DNA from: Bin18 sp965242795
Lineage (GTDB): Bacteria; Desulfobacterota; Binatia; Bin18
Assembly (NCBI GenBank): GCA_965242795.1
Contig: OZ251505.1
Span: forward strand, 4,121,013-4,185,012
DNA: 64,000 nucleotides
Direction: 5' to 3'
Positions 40,667 through 49,055 of this stretch are shown here, piece after piece. Position numbers and translations under genes: made by a program. The notes beneath the pieces were generated by a model that saw only the letters and a list, made by a program, of their open reading frames with translations, ran no database searches and was not told the DNA's origin. Each line of letters opens with the position of its first letter. Position 1 is the first letter of the stretch.

Positions 40667-41931
40667 GGGGCCGGCCGCTCGGAGCGGCGTCGGATATCGG
40701 CGCCGAGCGCGGACAGCTTGGCTTCGAGCCGTTCGTAGCCGCGGTCCAGGTGGTAGATGCGCGACACTTCGGTTGCGCCGCGCGCCGCCAGCCCGGCCAG
40801 AATCAGCGAGACGCTGGCCCGCAGGTCGGTCGCCATGACCGGCGCCCCGCTCAGAAACGCCACCCCGCGAATCGCCGCGGTCCGCCCCAGTACGCGCACG
40901 TCCGCGCCCAGCCGCACGAGCTCCTGGGCGTGCATGAAGCGGTTGTCGAAAATCGTCTCGGTGATCGTGCTGTCCTGCTCACCGAGGGTGAGCAGCGCCA
41001 TCATCTGGGCTTGCAGGTCGGTCGGAAAGCCGGGGTAGGGCTGCGTCGTCAGCGCCACGCCGGCCGGCCGGCCGTTGCCCGACACGCGCACGCCGTCCGC
41101 CTCCTCTTGCCACGAAACGCAGGCTTGGCTCAGCGCGTCCAGAAAGCTGGCGAGATGTCCGGCCCGCGTTCCACGTACCAGCACGTTGCCGGAGGTGATC
41201 GCCCCGGCGATCAGCAACGTTCCCGCCTCGACCCGATCGGGGATGACGCGGTGGTGCGCGCCGTGCAGCGCGTCCACGCCGTCGATGGTGACGGTGTCGC
41301 TGCCGGCGCCGTGGATCCGCGCGCCCATCGCGCTCAACAGATCGGCCAGGTCTTCGATCTCGGGTTCGCGCGCGGCGTTGCGCAGCACGGTCGTCCCGCG
41401 CGCCAAGCTGGCGGCCATCAGCAGGTTCTCGGTCGCGCCCACGGACGGAAAGTCGAGGCTCACGTCCGCGCCGGTCAGCCGCTCGGCCTCGGCTTCGACG
41501 TAGCCGTGCCGGATGTGGATCGTGGCGCCGAGCCGTTGCAGGCCGGCGAGATGGATGTTGACCGGCCGGGTGCCGATGGCGCAGCCGCCCGGGGTGGAAA
41601 CGCGCGCCTTGCCGAAGCGCGCCAGCAGCGGCCCGAGCGCCAGGAACGACGCGCGCATCGTCTTCACGAGGTCGTACGGCGCCTCGAAGCGGCACGGGTG
41701 GCCGGCGTTGACGACCACGCGGTGCTCGGCTTGCCAGGCAGCCTCGACTCCCAACTCGTTCAACAGGCGCAGCGCGGTACGGACGTCCATCAGCCGCGGG
41801 ACGCCGTCCAGCGTGCATTCCTCGTCGGTCAGCAGGCAGGCGAACAGCAGGGGTAGGGCGGCGTTCTTCGCCCCGCTGACGTGGACCTCGCCGGAGAGGG
41901 GAATGCCGCCGTGAACGAGAATGGTATCCAT
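40663..41931 (-). CDS. murA: UDP-N-acetylglucosamine 1-carboxyvinyltransferase
   Basis: 422 residues, full length. First committed step of peptidoglycan synthesis and target of fosfomycin. The active-site Cys is present (Cys117 in RVSTPGGCAIGTRP, so fosfomycin-sensitive type). HVSGAKNAALPLLFACLLTD at the start, and GQ-like DSTITETIFDNRFMHAQELV and TDLRASVSLILAGLAARGAT toward the end, are family hallmarks. Coupled to hisD by a 4-bp overlap. Confidence 0.97.
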   Translation of the reverse strand: MDTILVHGGIPLSGEVHVSGAKNAALPLLFACLLTDEECTLDGVPRLMDVRTALRLLNELGVEAAWQAEHRVVVNAGHPCRFEAPYDLVKTMRASFLALGPLLARFGKARVSTPGGCAIGTRPVNIHLAGLQRLGATIHIRHGYVEAEAERLTGADVSLDFPSVGATENLLMAASLARGTTVLRNAAREPEIEDLADLLSAMGARIHGAGSDTVTIDGVDALHGAHHRVIPDRVEAGTLLIAGAITSGNVLVRGTRAGHLASFLDALSQACVSWQEEADGVRVSGNGRPAGVALTTQPYPGFPTDLQAQMMALLTLGEQDSTITETIFDNRFMHAQELVRLGADVRVLGRTAAIRGVAFLSGAPVMATDLRASVSLILAGLAARGATEVSRIYHLDRGYERLEAKLSALGADIRRRSERPAP

Positions 41932-41987
41932 GCCGGGAAGCCCGCGTGCGGAATGAGGGAGCGGGTGAGGCCGCTTCCGGCCCCAAT

Positions 41988-42941
41988 CTACGGGGTCTTT
42001 CGGAACACGACAACTCGGTCGCGTCCGGCGTAATCCTGCACGCAGCGCACGAACGACAGATCACGCCGTTCGCCCGCCAACGCGCGTACCGCGTCCTGCT
42101 GATCGTAACCGATCTCGGCGACGAACCAGCCGCCCGTGCGGAGATGGTCGATGCCGTTCCGTGGCCCGGGGCCCAACAGCCGCCGGTAGTAATCGAGGCC
42201 GTCCGGCCCGCCGTCCAACGCGGCGCGCGGTTCCCAGTCTCGCACCTCGGGGGCGAGACCGGCGCCGCGGTCCAGGCAGGACGTAGCGACGTACGGCGGG
42301 TTGGTCACGATCAGGTCGAATTCGGAACGGGCAGTCGCGGCGTCAAGCAGGTGTCCGCACCACAGGCCGATGCGCGTGGCGACGCCGTGCCGGCGAGCAT
42401 TGCGTCGTGCGACCGTCAGCGCGGCAGGGCTCCGGTCCACTGCCCAGCATCGGGCGTGCGGGAGTTCCGTCGCCAGCGCAATGACGATGCAACCGCTCCC
42501 CGTTCCTACATCCGCAATGCGTGGCGCGGCGGTATCGTGAGAGTCGAACAGCCCCAGGCTGGTCTCGACCACGAGTTCGGTCTCGGGCCGCGGAATCAAC
42601 ACGCCGGGTTCGACCGCGAATTCGAGCGACCAGAACTCCTGTTTCCCGGTGATGTAGGCGATCGGCTCGCGGGAGGCGCGGCGGGTCAGGCGTTGTCGGA
42701 AGGCGGCCCGTTGCGCCGCGGAGGGCACGTTGGCGAGCCGGGCGTACAGGGTCGTCCGGCCGGTCCCCAATGCGTCGGCAAGCAGCACTTCGGCGTCGAG
42801 CCGCGCGGTGTCGATGCCACATGCGGAAAGTTCGCGTTCGGCCGCGGCGAGGACATGGGCCAATGTCGCCCCGCGGGTCCGATGGGTTTCCCTCCGGGTC
42901 GGGAACGGACGCGAGGCCGCGGCGGTCGTCCGGGTGCGCAT
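41988..42941 (-). CDS. prmC: peptide chain release factor N(5)-glutamine methyltransferase
   Basis: 317 residues. PrmC methylates the Gln of the GGQ motif of release factors; its substrate PrfA is encoded just upstream (7 bp). The SAM-binding ADVGTGSGCIVIALATELPH and catalytic VTNPPYV (NPPY) are present, with EPIAYITGKQEFWSLEFAVE and LIPRPETELVVE in the N-terminal and linker part. N-terminal 20 residues are Arg/Thr-rich and may be part of a longer-than-real start. Confidence 0.94.
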   Translation of the reverse strand: MRTRTTAAASRPFPTRRETHRTRGATLAHVLAAAERELSACGIDTARLDAEVLLADALGTGRTTLYARLANVPSAAQRAAFRQRLTRRASREPIAYITGKQEFWSLEFAVEPGVLIPRPETELVVETSLGLFDSHDTAAPRIADVGTGSGCIVIALATELPHARCWAVDRSPAALTVARRNARRHGVATRIGLWCGHLLDAATARSEFDLIVTNPPYVATSCLDRGAGLAPEVRDWEPRAALDGGPDGLDYYRRLLGPGPRNGIDHLRTGGWFVAEIGYDQQDAVRALAGERRDLSFVRCVQDYAGRDRVVVFRKTP

Positions 42942-42948
42942 GGCCGGG

Positions 42949-44034
42949 TCAGTTCGCGGCCGTCTTGAGCAGTTCGGCTTGGTGGGACGTGATCAGCGCG
43001 TCGATGATCGGGTCGAGTCCGCCGTCGAGCACGCGCTCCAGGGTGTAGAGCGTCATGTTCGTGCGGTGGTCGGTCAGCCGAGACTGCGGAAAATTATACG
43101 TCCGAATCCGTTCGGAGCGGTCGCCGGAGCCGACCATACCCTGGCGCGCCGCGGTGATCTCGGCGTGCTGTTCCTGTTGGGCGCGCTCCAGCAGCCGCGA
43201 ACGCAGGATTTTCAGGGCCTTGGCCTTGTTCTTGTGCTGCGATTTTTCGTCCTGGCAACTCACGACCAGATTGGTCGGCAGGTGGGTGATGCGCACCGCG
43301 GAATCGGTCGTGTTCACGCTCTGCCCACCGGGGCCGGACGAGCGGAACACGTCGATGCGCAAGTCTTTTTCGTCGATGTGGACGTCCACCTCGTCGGCCT
43401 CGGGCAGCACGGCCACGGTCACCGCGGAGGTGTGGATGCGGCCCGAGGCTTCGGTTTCGGGCACACGCTGGACACGATGGACGCCGCCCTCGAATTTGAG
43501 CCGGCTGTAGGCGTGGTCCCCATCCACCATGCTGATGATTTCCTTGAAGCCGCCCAGGCCGGTCGGACTCGAACTGAGGACTTCCATGCGCCACTTCCGC
43601 TGTTCGGCGTAGTGCGAATACATCCGAAACAGGTCCGCGGCGAACAGGCTAGCTTCCTCGCCGCCGGTGCCGGCCCGGATTTCCAGCAATACGTTCTTTT
43701 CGTCCAGCGGGTCCTTGGGCAGCAGCAGGAGCCGCAGCTTGTCTTCGAGTGCCGCCGCGCGCTGGCCGAGTTCCTCGACCTCGCCGTGGGCCATCTCCCG
43801 CAGTTCGGGGTCGCGGTCGTCGAGCAGGGCGCGGCTGTCTTCCAGATCGGCACCGACTTTCCGCCACTCGCGGAAACAGGTCACGACTTCCTTGAGCCCC
43901 GCGTACTCCTTGGCGAGCTTGGCGTACTCCTTGGCGTCGCCGGCCACTTCGGGCAGACCCAGGCGGCGTTCGATGTCTTCGTAGCGGCGCTCGACTTCGG
44001 TGAGTTGGCCGAGCAGGGGGGCGGCGTCGCTCAT
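42949..44034 (-). CDS. prfA: peptide chain release factor 1
   Basis: 361 residues. Recognises UAA and UAG and triggers release. The GGQ peptidyl-hydrolysis motif is at 236-238 (SSGPGGQSVNTTDSAVRITH). The codon-recognition tripeptide region reads RVPETEASGRIHTS, a PxT with Glu in the middle, which occurs in several phyla. The upstream RAGTGGEEASLFAADLFRMY is the usual linker. In operon rpmE2-prfA-prmC-murA. Confidence 0.97.
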   Translation of the reverse strand: MSDAAPLLGQLTEVERRYEDIERRLGLPEVAGDAKEYAKLAKEYAGLKEVVTCFREWRKVGADLEDSRALLDDRDPELREMAHGEVEELGQRAAALEDKLRLLLLPKDPLDEKNVLLEIRAGTGGEEASLFAADLFRMYSHYAEQRKWRMEVLSSSPTGLGGFKEIISMVDGDHAYSRLKFEGGVHRVQRVPETEASGRIHTSAVTVAVLPEADEVDVHIDEKDLRIDVFRSSGPGGQSVNTTDSAVRITHLPTNLVVSCQDEKSQHKNKAKALKILRSRLLERAQQEQHAEITAARQGMVGSGDRSERIRTYNFPQSRLTDHRTNMTLYTLERVLDGGLDPIIDALITSHQAELLKTAAN

Positions 44035-44107
44035 GGGGGAAAGTGGGCAGTGGAGAGTGCGTAGTGGTTAGTGGGGAACGGAAGGGACGAGAACCCCGGA
44101 TGCAACA

Positions 44108-44132
44108 CAGGGGCGGTGGTTGGCCGCCCCTG
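44108..44132. terminator. GC hairpin, possible terminator or repeat
   Basis: CAGGGGCGG and CCGCCCCTG form a 9-bp stem with loop TGGTTGG, in the gap between prfA and rpmE2. No T-run follows on either strand, so it may be a transcript-processing hairpin or a member of the CAGGGGC repeat class (see 20046). Confidence 0.4.
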
Positions 44133-44171
44133 CCTAGATGTCATGCCACAGGACCGCGGCTGAGCCTCGGG

Positions 44172-44456
44172 TCAGGCTTCTTGTTTGTCTTCCGCTTTTT
44201 GTTCCGGGTTCGCCAGACCGTAGCGGCGGCGGAAACGCTCGACGCGCCCGGCCGTATCTACGATGCGCTGTTTGCCGGTGTAGAAGGGGTGCGACGCGCT
44301 CGAAATGTCGAGCTTGTAGAGGGGATAGGTCTTGCCGTCTTCCCACTCGATGGTGTCTTTGGTTTCGACACACGCGCGGGTCAGAAAGGCGAAGTCGGCC
44401 GCGGCGTCCTGAAAAACGACTGCTCTATATCCGTCGGGATGAATGCCTGCTTTCAT
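44172..44456 (-). CDS. rpmE2: ribosomal protein L31, type B
   Basis: 94 residues from ATG 44456. MKAGIHPDGYRAVVFQDAAA, RACVETKDTIEWEDGKTYPL, YKLDISSASHPFYTGKQRIV, DTAGRVERFRRRYGL is the type B (C-minus) form lacking the Zn CxxC pair, which many bacteria use under zinc limitation. No zincin-type Cys are present. The acidic tail NPEQKAEDKQEA is a usual extension. First gene of the murA-his string. Confidence 0.94.
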   Translation of the reverse strand: MKAGIHPDGYRAVVFQDAAADFAFLTRACVETKDTIEWEDGKTYPLYKLDISSASHPFYTGKQRIVDTAGRVERFRRRYGLANPEQKAEDKQEA

Positions 44457-44522
44457 TCCAAACCTCCGAGGGCTAGTATCTACCACCCCGCCGAATGGGC
44501 CGCAACTCGGGCGACGTTCCGC

Positions 44523-45695
44523 ATGGACGCTCAACGACTCCGCGCAATTCAGGCCGCACTCCAGGATGAACGCCTCGACGGCTGGTTGTTCTACGATTTC
44601 CGCGGCAGCGACCCGCTCGCCTATCGCATTCTAGGATTGGACCCCGCCGCGTTATCGACGCGGCGCTGGTACTACTTCATTCCGGCTGACGGCGCGCCGG
44701 TCGGACTCGTCTCGACCATCGAGCCGCACCGCCTCGACGACCTGCCCGGCACCATACGAACCTTCTTCACGTGGCAGGAGCACGACCGGGCGCTCGCCGA
44801 CATGCTGCGCGGCCCGCGGCGCATCGCCATGCAGTATTCCCCGCGCAACGCGATTCCGTACGTCTCGCGGGTGGACGCCGGCACCCTGGAACTCGTCCGT
44901 GAAGCGGGCGTGGATGTCGTGTCGTCCGCGGATCTCGTGCAGCGCTTCGAGGCGGTCTGGACCGAGGCGCAGTGGCACAGTCACGTGCGGGCCGCGGACG
45001 CGGTCGGCGACACGGTGCACGCCACATTCGACTATCTGCGCACCGCGGCGTCCGTATCGGAATACCAGGTGCAGCAATTCATTCTGGAGCGTTTCGCCCT
45101 CCGCGGACTCACGACCCACCATCCGCCGGTCGTGGCCGCGGGCGCACACAGCGCCGACCCGCACTATACGCCCGGGCCGGAAGGATCGGCCACGATCCGG
45201 CCGGGAGATTTCGTCTTGATCGACCTGTGGGCCAAGGAACCGCGCGGGGTGTACGCCGACATCACGTGGACGGGCTTCATGGGTCCGCACGTGCCGGAGC
45301 GATATCGGACCATCTTCGAGATCGTGCGCACCGCGCGCGACGCGGCTGTGGCGTTCGTGCAAGACCGCGTTGGCCGTGGCCGGGCGTTCGTCGGCCACGA
45401 GGTCGATGCCGCGGCGCGTGCGGTGATTACCGAGGCGGGCTACGGCGACCGCTTCATCCACCGCACCGGCCATTCGATCGGCGAAGAGGTGCATGGCAAC
45501 GGCGCGAACATGGACGGCGCCGAAACGCGCGATATGCGCCGCGTGCTGCCGCATACCTGTTTCTCGATAGAGCCGGGCATTTACCTGCCCGGTGAGTTCG
45601 GCGTGCGCAGCGAGATCGACGTGTACGTCACCGAGCGTGACGTCCGGGTGACGGGCCGGGCCGCCCAGACCGAGGTGGTTCCGATTTGCCGATAA
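44523..45695 (+). CDS. M24 family peptidase (Xaa-Pro aminopeptidase-like)
   Basis: 390 residues from ATG 44523. The creatinase N-domain (QRLRAIQAALQDERLDGWLF) is followed by the pita-bread metallopeptidase domain with conserved metal ligands: FVLIDLWAKEPRGVYADITW (first Asp and second Asp), RTGHSIGEEVHGNGANMDG (His), CFSIEPGIYLPGEFGVRSEID (Glu, Glu). The residue preferences and the exact substrate are not clear; it may be a proline dipeptidase or aminopeptidase. Divergent from rpmE2, 66 bp apart. Confidence 0.9.
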   Translation: MDAQRLRAIQAALQDERLDGWLFYDFRGSDPLAYRILGLDPAALSTRRWYYFIPADGAPVGLVSTIEPHRLDDLPGTIRTFFTWQEHDRALADMLRGPRRIAMQYSPRNAIPYVSRVDAGTLELVREAGVDVVSSADLVQRFEAVWTEAQWHSHVRAADAVGDTVHATFDYLRTAASVSEYQVQQFILERFALRGLTTHHPPVVAAGAHSADPHYTPGPEGSATIRPGDFVLIDLWAKEPRGVYADITWTGFMGPHVPERYRTIFEIVRTARDAAVAFVQDRVGRGRAFVGHEVDAAARAVITEAGYGDRFIHRTGHSIGEEVHGNGANMDGAETRDMRRVLPHTCFSIEPGIYLPGEFGVRSEIDVYVTERDVRVTGRAAQTEVVPICR

Positions 45696-45718
45696 TCGGT
45701 CGAAGCAAGGGGAGACGC

Positions 45719-46042
45719 ATGGCAAAAGTCTGGTTCGTGCGGCGCCGCAACCGTCTGTTCGCTTTGGGCGGCGGACCGGCGTACGAACGTCCGTTCGCCG
45801 GCGTTCAATGGCCGTTGGACATCGGCGTCCACCGGTTCCACGGAGACCGAGCGCCGGCCTTGGACGCGGACGCCGCGCCCGACGTAGCCGCTGCCGATCT
45901 GGTGCTCGTCGAAGTTCTGGAGGACGATTTGGCGCGTGGGTCGAATTACCGGCCCGGCGTGTATTCGTCTCCCTATTCGCCACGGGCCGCGGTGGAACGG
46001 CTCGGCACGCCGTGGAGCGACGCCGCGGCCTCCGACAACTGA
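45719..46042 (+). CDS. small hypothetical protein
   Basis: 107 residues with AAGGGGAGA before ATG 45719. KVWFVRRRNRLFALGGGPAY, ERPFAGVQWPLDIGVHRFHG, AAADLVLVEVLEDDLARGSN. I recognise no family. No signal peptide or transmembrane segment. It is placed 23 bp after the peptidase gene and 88 bp before a GST gene on the same strand, so it is probably part of the same transcript. Confidence 0.55.
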   Translation: MAKVWFVRRRNRLFALGGGPAYERPFAGVQWPLDIGVHRFHGDRAPALDADAAPDVAAADLVLVEVLEDDLARGSNYRPGVYSSPYSPRAAVERLGTPWSDAAASDN

Positions 46043-46130
46043 GTGTGCCGTATCGGGCTGGCGATCCCCCCGTGTCCTTCCGTAACCGCTCTGCTGAGAC
46101 CCTGTTCAGTCCGCACCGAGGAGGCAGAAA

Positions 46131-46949
46131 ATGCCGGACTTCGACCTTCGCATCTTTTCGTACCAACCCAACCCGCGCATCTGGAAGGCGACCATCACCG
46201 CGCGTCTGTGCGGCGTGCGGATCGACCTGCGCGGCGCCGCGCCGTCGGAGTTGCAGCACTGGCTCTGGGATTTCGATGCACGTCCGCTGACCGACGCGGA
46301 AAGAACCGCGCCGGGGCAGGCCGAACGTCAGGCGCGAACCGGCTTCACCGGCCGGTTGTTCAAGACCGACGCGTTTCTCGACGCGCATCCGTTCGGCACC
46401 GTCCCCGCGGCGTTCAGCCCGGACGGCAAGACCGGCATTTTCGAGTCGAACAGCATCATGCGCGCGGTCGGGCGGCTCGGCCAAGCGACCTATCCGGTGT
46501 ACGGCAGCGGCGCCTATTCCGCGGCGCGCATCGACAGCTTCCTCGACGCCAGCCTGGTCTTCGCCCGCGACTCCCAGATCTATCTGCTGGCCCTGATGGG
46601 CGGCACGCTGACCGCGGACGTCCACGCGCGTGCCAAGGAGGCGTTCGAGACCTACCTGGCCGGTATCGAGCGCGGGTTGGCGCCGGATCGCGCCTACTTG
46701 GTGGGCGACGGCGTGACCCTGGCCGACGTCTGTTTCGTGGCCGAGGTCGCCTTGTTCTCCAACGAAAAGGCGCAGGCTGGCCTCCTCGCTGAGAAGGGGC
46801 TCGAACCGGCCTTCCCCGACGGTATCGAGTCCGCCTATCCGAAGGCGCTGGCCCACTTCGCCAAACTGAGCGCGCACGAGGCGTTCGCGCCGGACGTACA
46901 GCCGTATCTCGAAAAGTTGAGGAAGCGGGTCGAGCGGAATGCGGCGTAA
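46131..46949 (+). CDS. glutathione S-transferase-family protein
   Basis: 272 residues with GAGGAGG nearby. The thioredoxin-like N-domain (DFDLRIFSYQPNPRIWKATI, FGTVPAAFSPDGKTGIFESN with a cis-Pro and the ES(N) of glutathione binding) and an all-helical C-domain (LVGDGVTLADVCFVAEVALF) match GST. It resembles the eEF1Bgamma-like type. It likely conjugates or reduces an electrophile; the substrate is unknown. Confidence 0.85.
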   Translation: MPDFDLRIFSYQPNPRIWKATITARLCGVRIDLRGAAPSELQHWLWDFDARPLTDAERTAPGQAERQARTGFTGRLFKTDAFLDAHPFGTVPAAFSPDGKTGIFESNSIMRAVGRLGQATYPVYGSGAYSAARIDSFLDASLVFARDSQIYLLALMGGTLTADVHARAKEAFETYLAGIERGLAPDRAYLVGDGVTLADVCFVAEVALFSNEKAQAGLLAEKGLEPAFPDGIESAYPKALAHFAKLSAHEAFAPDVQPYLEKLRKRVERNAA

Positions 46950-47008
46950 TCTCCAGCTGGTGCGTGTTTGTTCGCATCGGAAAAAAGCAGGAAAGGAAGG
47001 AGTCTGTC

Positions 47009-47722
47009 ATGTCGGAATCGACATCATCGGTGGTTGCAGTGCTGGGCGTGGGGCCGGGGCTGGGGGCGGCGTTGGCGCACCGCTTCGCCAAGGCGTACCC
47101 CGTCGCGATCAACGCGCGACGCACGGAATATCTCAAGTCGCTGGGGGACGAGATGCGCGCCGCCGGCGGCAACGTGTTGGAAGCGCCGGCCGACCTGGGC
47201 GACCGTGCGCAGATCGAAGCCCTGTTCGCCACGATTCGAGAGCGGCTCGGGCCGCCCGACATCGTGCTGTACAACGCGGGCAGCGGCGCCTTCGGGACGC
47301 TGGACGACATGACGCCGGAACAATACGAGGACTCGTGGCGGGTGAATGCCTACGGCGCGTTCATCACGGCAAAGGTCATCGTGCCTGACATGCTTGCGCG
47401 CGGGGGCGGGACCATCCTGGTGACGGGCGCGACCGCGGGCGTCAAGGCCGGCCCGCGCTCGGTCGCGTTCGGCCCAGCCAAATTTGCGCAGCGCGGGCTC
47501 GTGCAATCCCTGGCGCGCAGCCTGGGACCCAAGGGCATTCACGTGGCGTGGGTCAACGTGGACGGCGTGATCGACATTCCGGGCCGCAGCTTTCCAGGTT
47601 TCGAGGCAGAGGACATGCTGAAACCGGATGCCATCGCCGAGACCTTCTGGCACTTGGCGCACCAGGATCGCAGCTCGTGGACGACCGAACTCGAAGTGCG
47701 TCCGTTCAAGGAAAAGTTTTGA
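47009..47722 (+). CDS. SDR-family protein with Phe in place of catalytic Tyr
   Basis: 237 residues from ATG 47009. Rossmann fold: VVAVLGVGPGLGAALAHRFA for NAD(P), IVLYNAGSGAFGTLDDMTPE and RVNAYGAFITAKVIVPDMLA. The YxxxK motif is FGPAK (F154, K158), and the catalytic Ser site reads ILVTGATAGVKAGPR, without the usual Ser at the expected place. Such Tyr-less SDRs are known as a subgroup, but classical dehydrogenase chemistry would be impaired. Function unclear. Same strand as the GST, 59 bp apart. Confidence 0.85.
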   Translation: MSESTSSVVAVLGVGPGLGAALAHRFAKAYPVAINARRTEYLKSLGDEMRAAGGNVLEAPADLGDRAQIEALFATIRERLGPPDIVLYNAGSGAFGTLDDMTPEQYEDSWRVNAYGAFITAKVIVPDMLARGGGTILVTGATAGVKAGPRSVAFGPAKFAQRGLVQSLARSLGPKGIHVAWVNVDGVIDIPGRSFPGFEAEDMLKPDAIAETFWHLAHQDRSSWTTELEVRPFKEKF

Positions 47723-47733
47723 GGAGGGAGGCT

Positions 47734-47859
47734 ATGCCGACCATCCTGTACGCGCTGACCACTCCGGCAATGCCGGGCTTCGTCAAAATTTTCGCTTCCC
47801 GAGTTAAGATACGGCGTTCGGTTACCGGTTTCCCTTGGGCGTCGTCTCGGAACGGGTAG
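47734..47859 (+). pseudogene. possible T5orf172-type (GIY-YIG superfamily) remnant
   Basis: 41 residues with GAGGAGGGAGG just before ATG 47734. The first 19, MPTILYALTTPAMPGFVKI, match the N-terminal strand and loop of T5orf172/Mug113 proteins (often YALTNPAMPGLVKIG), but the sequence then departs (FASRVKIRRSVTGFP) and stops, so the rest of the domain is missing. Its 3' end overlaps the aminotransferase gene on the opposite strand. It looks like a cut-off gene start. Confidence 0.4.
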
Positions 47860-49042
47860 CTGTCAGCGCGCCGCCGAGAAGAGCCGCAGCGTCCGCGACT
47901 CCGCTCCTCCCGTGCGGAATGCCGAGCGCGGTCAAACCCGTTTCCACGACGCCCAACACGCCTAGAATCATCGGGGCGTTGACGTGGCCCATGTGTGCAA
48001 TGCGGACGGCCCGGCCCGCCAATTCGTCTCCGATTCCGATGCCGAGCACGACACCGCATTGCTCCCGGCAGAAGTCGATGAGCGGACGCGCGTCGTAGCC
48101 GATAAACCGCAGTGTCGTGACCGAGTTGGAGCGTTCCGCGGGCTCGACGGCGTTGCATTCGAGGGCGCCGTCCTCTGTCCAGCGGGCGACCGCGGCGCGG
48201 GTCGCGTCCGCGAGTAGGGCGTGGCGGCGAAAGACGTTGGACAGCCCTTCTTCTTCGAGCATGTCGAGCGCGCGCCGCAGCCCAAACATGAGATGCTCGG
48301 GCGCGGTGCCGCAATACTTCTGGTAGTGTTCGGGGCCTTCGCGGAACGTCCAATCCCAATAGCGCGTCACGAGGCCGGCGTTTTCGTGCGCGGCGCGGGC
48401 CTTCTCTCCCGCGGCGATGAAGGCCAAGCCCGGCGGGGTCATCAGGCCCTTTTGCGAGCCGGCTATGGTCACGTCCACACCCCAGGCGTCCATCTCGAAC
48501 GGCATACAGGCGAGGGAGGCGACGGCGTCCACCATGAGCAGAGCCGGGTGGGCGGCGTCGTCCATCGCACGGCGAATGGCGGGAACGTCGTTGACGATGC
48601 CGGCCGCAGTGTCGATCTGGACCGCGAGGACCGCCTTGATCTTTCCTGCCCGGTCGGCGCGCAGCCGTTCGGCGACCGCGGCAGGCTCCACCGCCCGCCT
48701 CGGCTTGGCTGCGAGTATCTCGACGTCGAGGCCGAGCACGTTCGCCAAGTCGGCCCACGCCCAGCCGAATAGGCCGCTGTCGAGCGCCAATACTTTGTCC
48801 CCGCGGCTGAGGCAGTTCGTCAGCGCGGCTTCCCACGCCCCGTGCCCGTTCGCGGCGTACACGTAGGTACGGCCCTCCGTGCGGAACACCCGTTTGAGAT
48901 CGGCCAGGCAACTCGCGGTGACCTCGACGATCTCGCCGACGTACAGATCGACCGCGGGGCGGTGCATCGCCGCCAGCACTTCGTCCGGGATCGTGGTGGG
49001 CCCCGGAATGGCGAGGAACTCGCGTCCGCTGCGCAGCGTCAT
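47822..49042 (-). CDS. class V aminotransferase (alanine/serine-glyoxylate type)
   Basis: 406 residues from ATG 49042. Fold type I PLP enzyme: FLAIPGPTTIPDEVLAAMHR at the start, VYAANGHGAWEAALTNCLSR, ALLMVDAVASLACMPFEMDA with PLP-contact D172, and the Schiff-base Lys in VDVTIAGSQKGLMTPPG (K198). Best matched by serine-glyoxylate or alanine-glyoxylate aminotransferases; which amino donor is used cannot be told. The frame is open upstream to 49219 but that part is Arg-rich and unlike a protein. 13 bp downstream of the next gene. Confidence 0.9.
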   Translation of the reverse strand: MTLRSGREFLAIPGPTTIPDEVLAAMHRPAVDLYVGEIVEVTASCLADLKRVFRTEGRTYVYAANGHGAWEAALTNCLSRGDKVLALDSGLFGWAWADLANVLGLDVEILAAKPRRAVEPAAVAERLRADRAGKIKAVLAVQIDTAAGIVNDVPAIRRAMDDAAHPALLMVDAVASLACMPFEMDAWGVDVTIAGSQKGLMTPPGLAFIAAGEKARAAHENAGLVTRYWDWTFREGPEHYQKYCGTAPEHLMFGLRRALDMLEEEGLSNVFRRHALLADATRAAVARWTEDGALECNAVEPAERSNSVTTLRFIGYDARPLIDFCREQCGVVLGIGIGDELAGRAVRIAHMGHVNAPMILGVLGVVETGLTALGIPHGRSGVADAAALLGGALTATRSETTPKGNR

Positions 49043-49055
49043 GCACGCACGCCTC

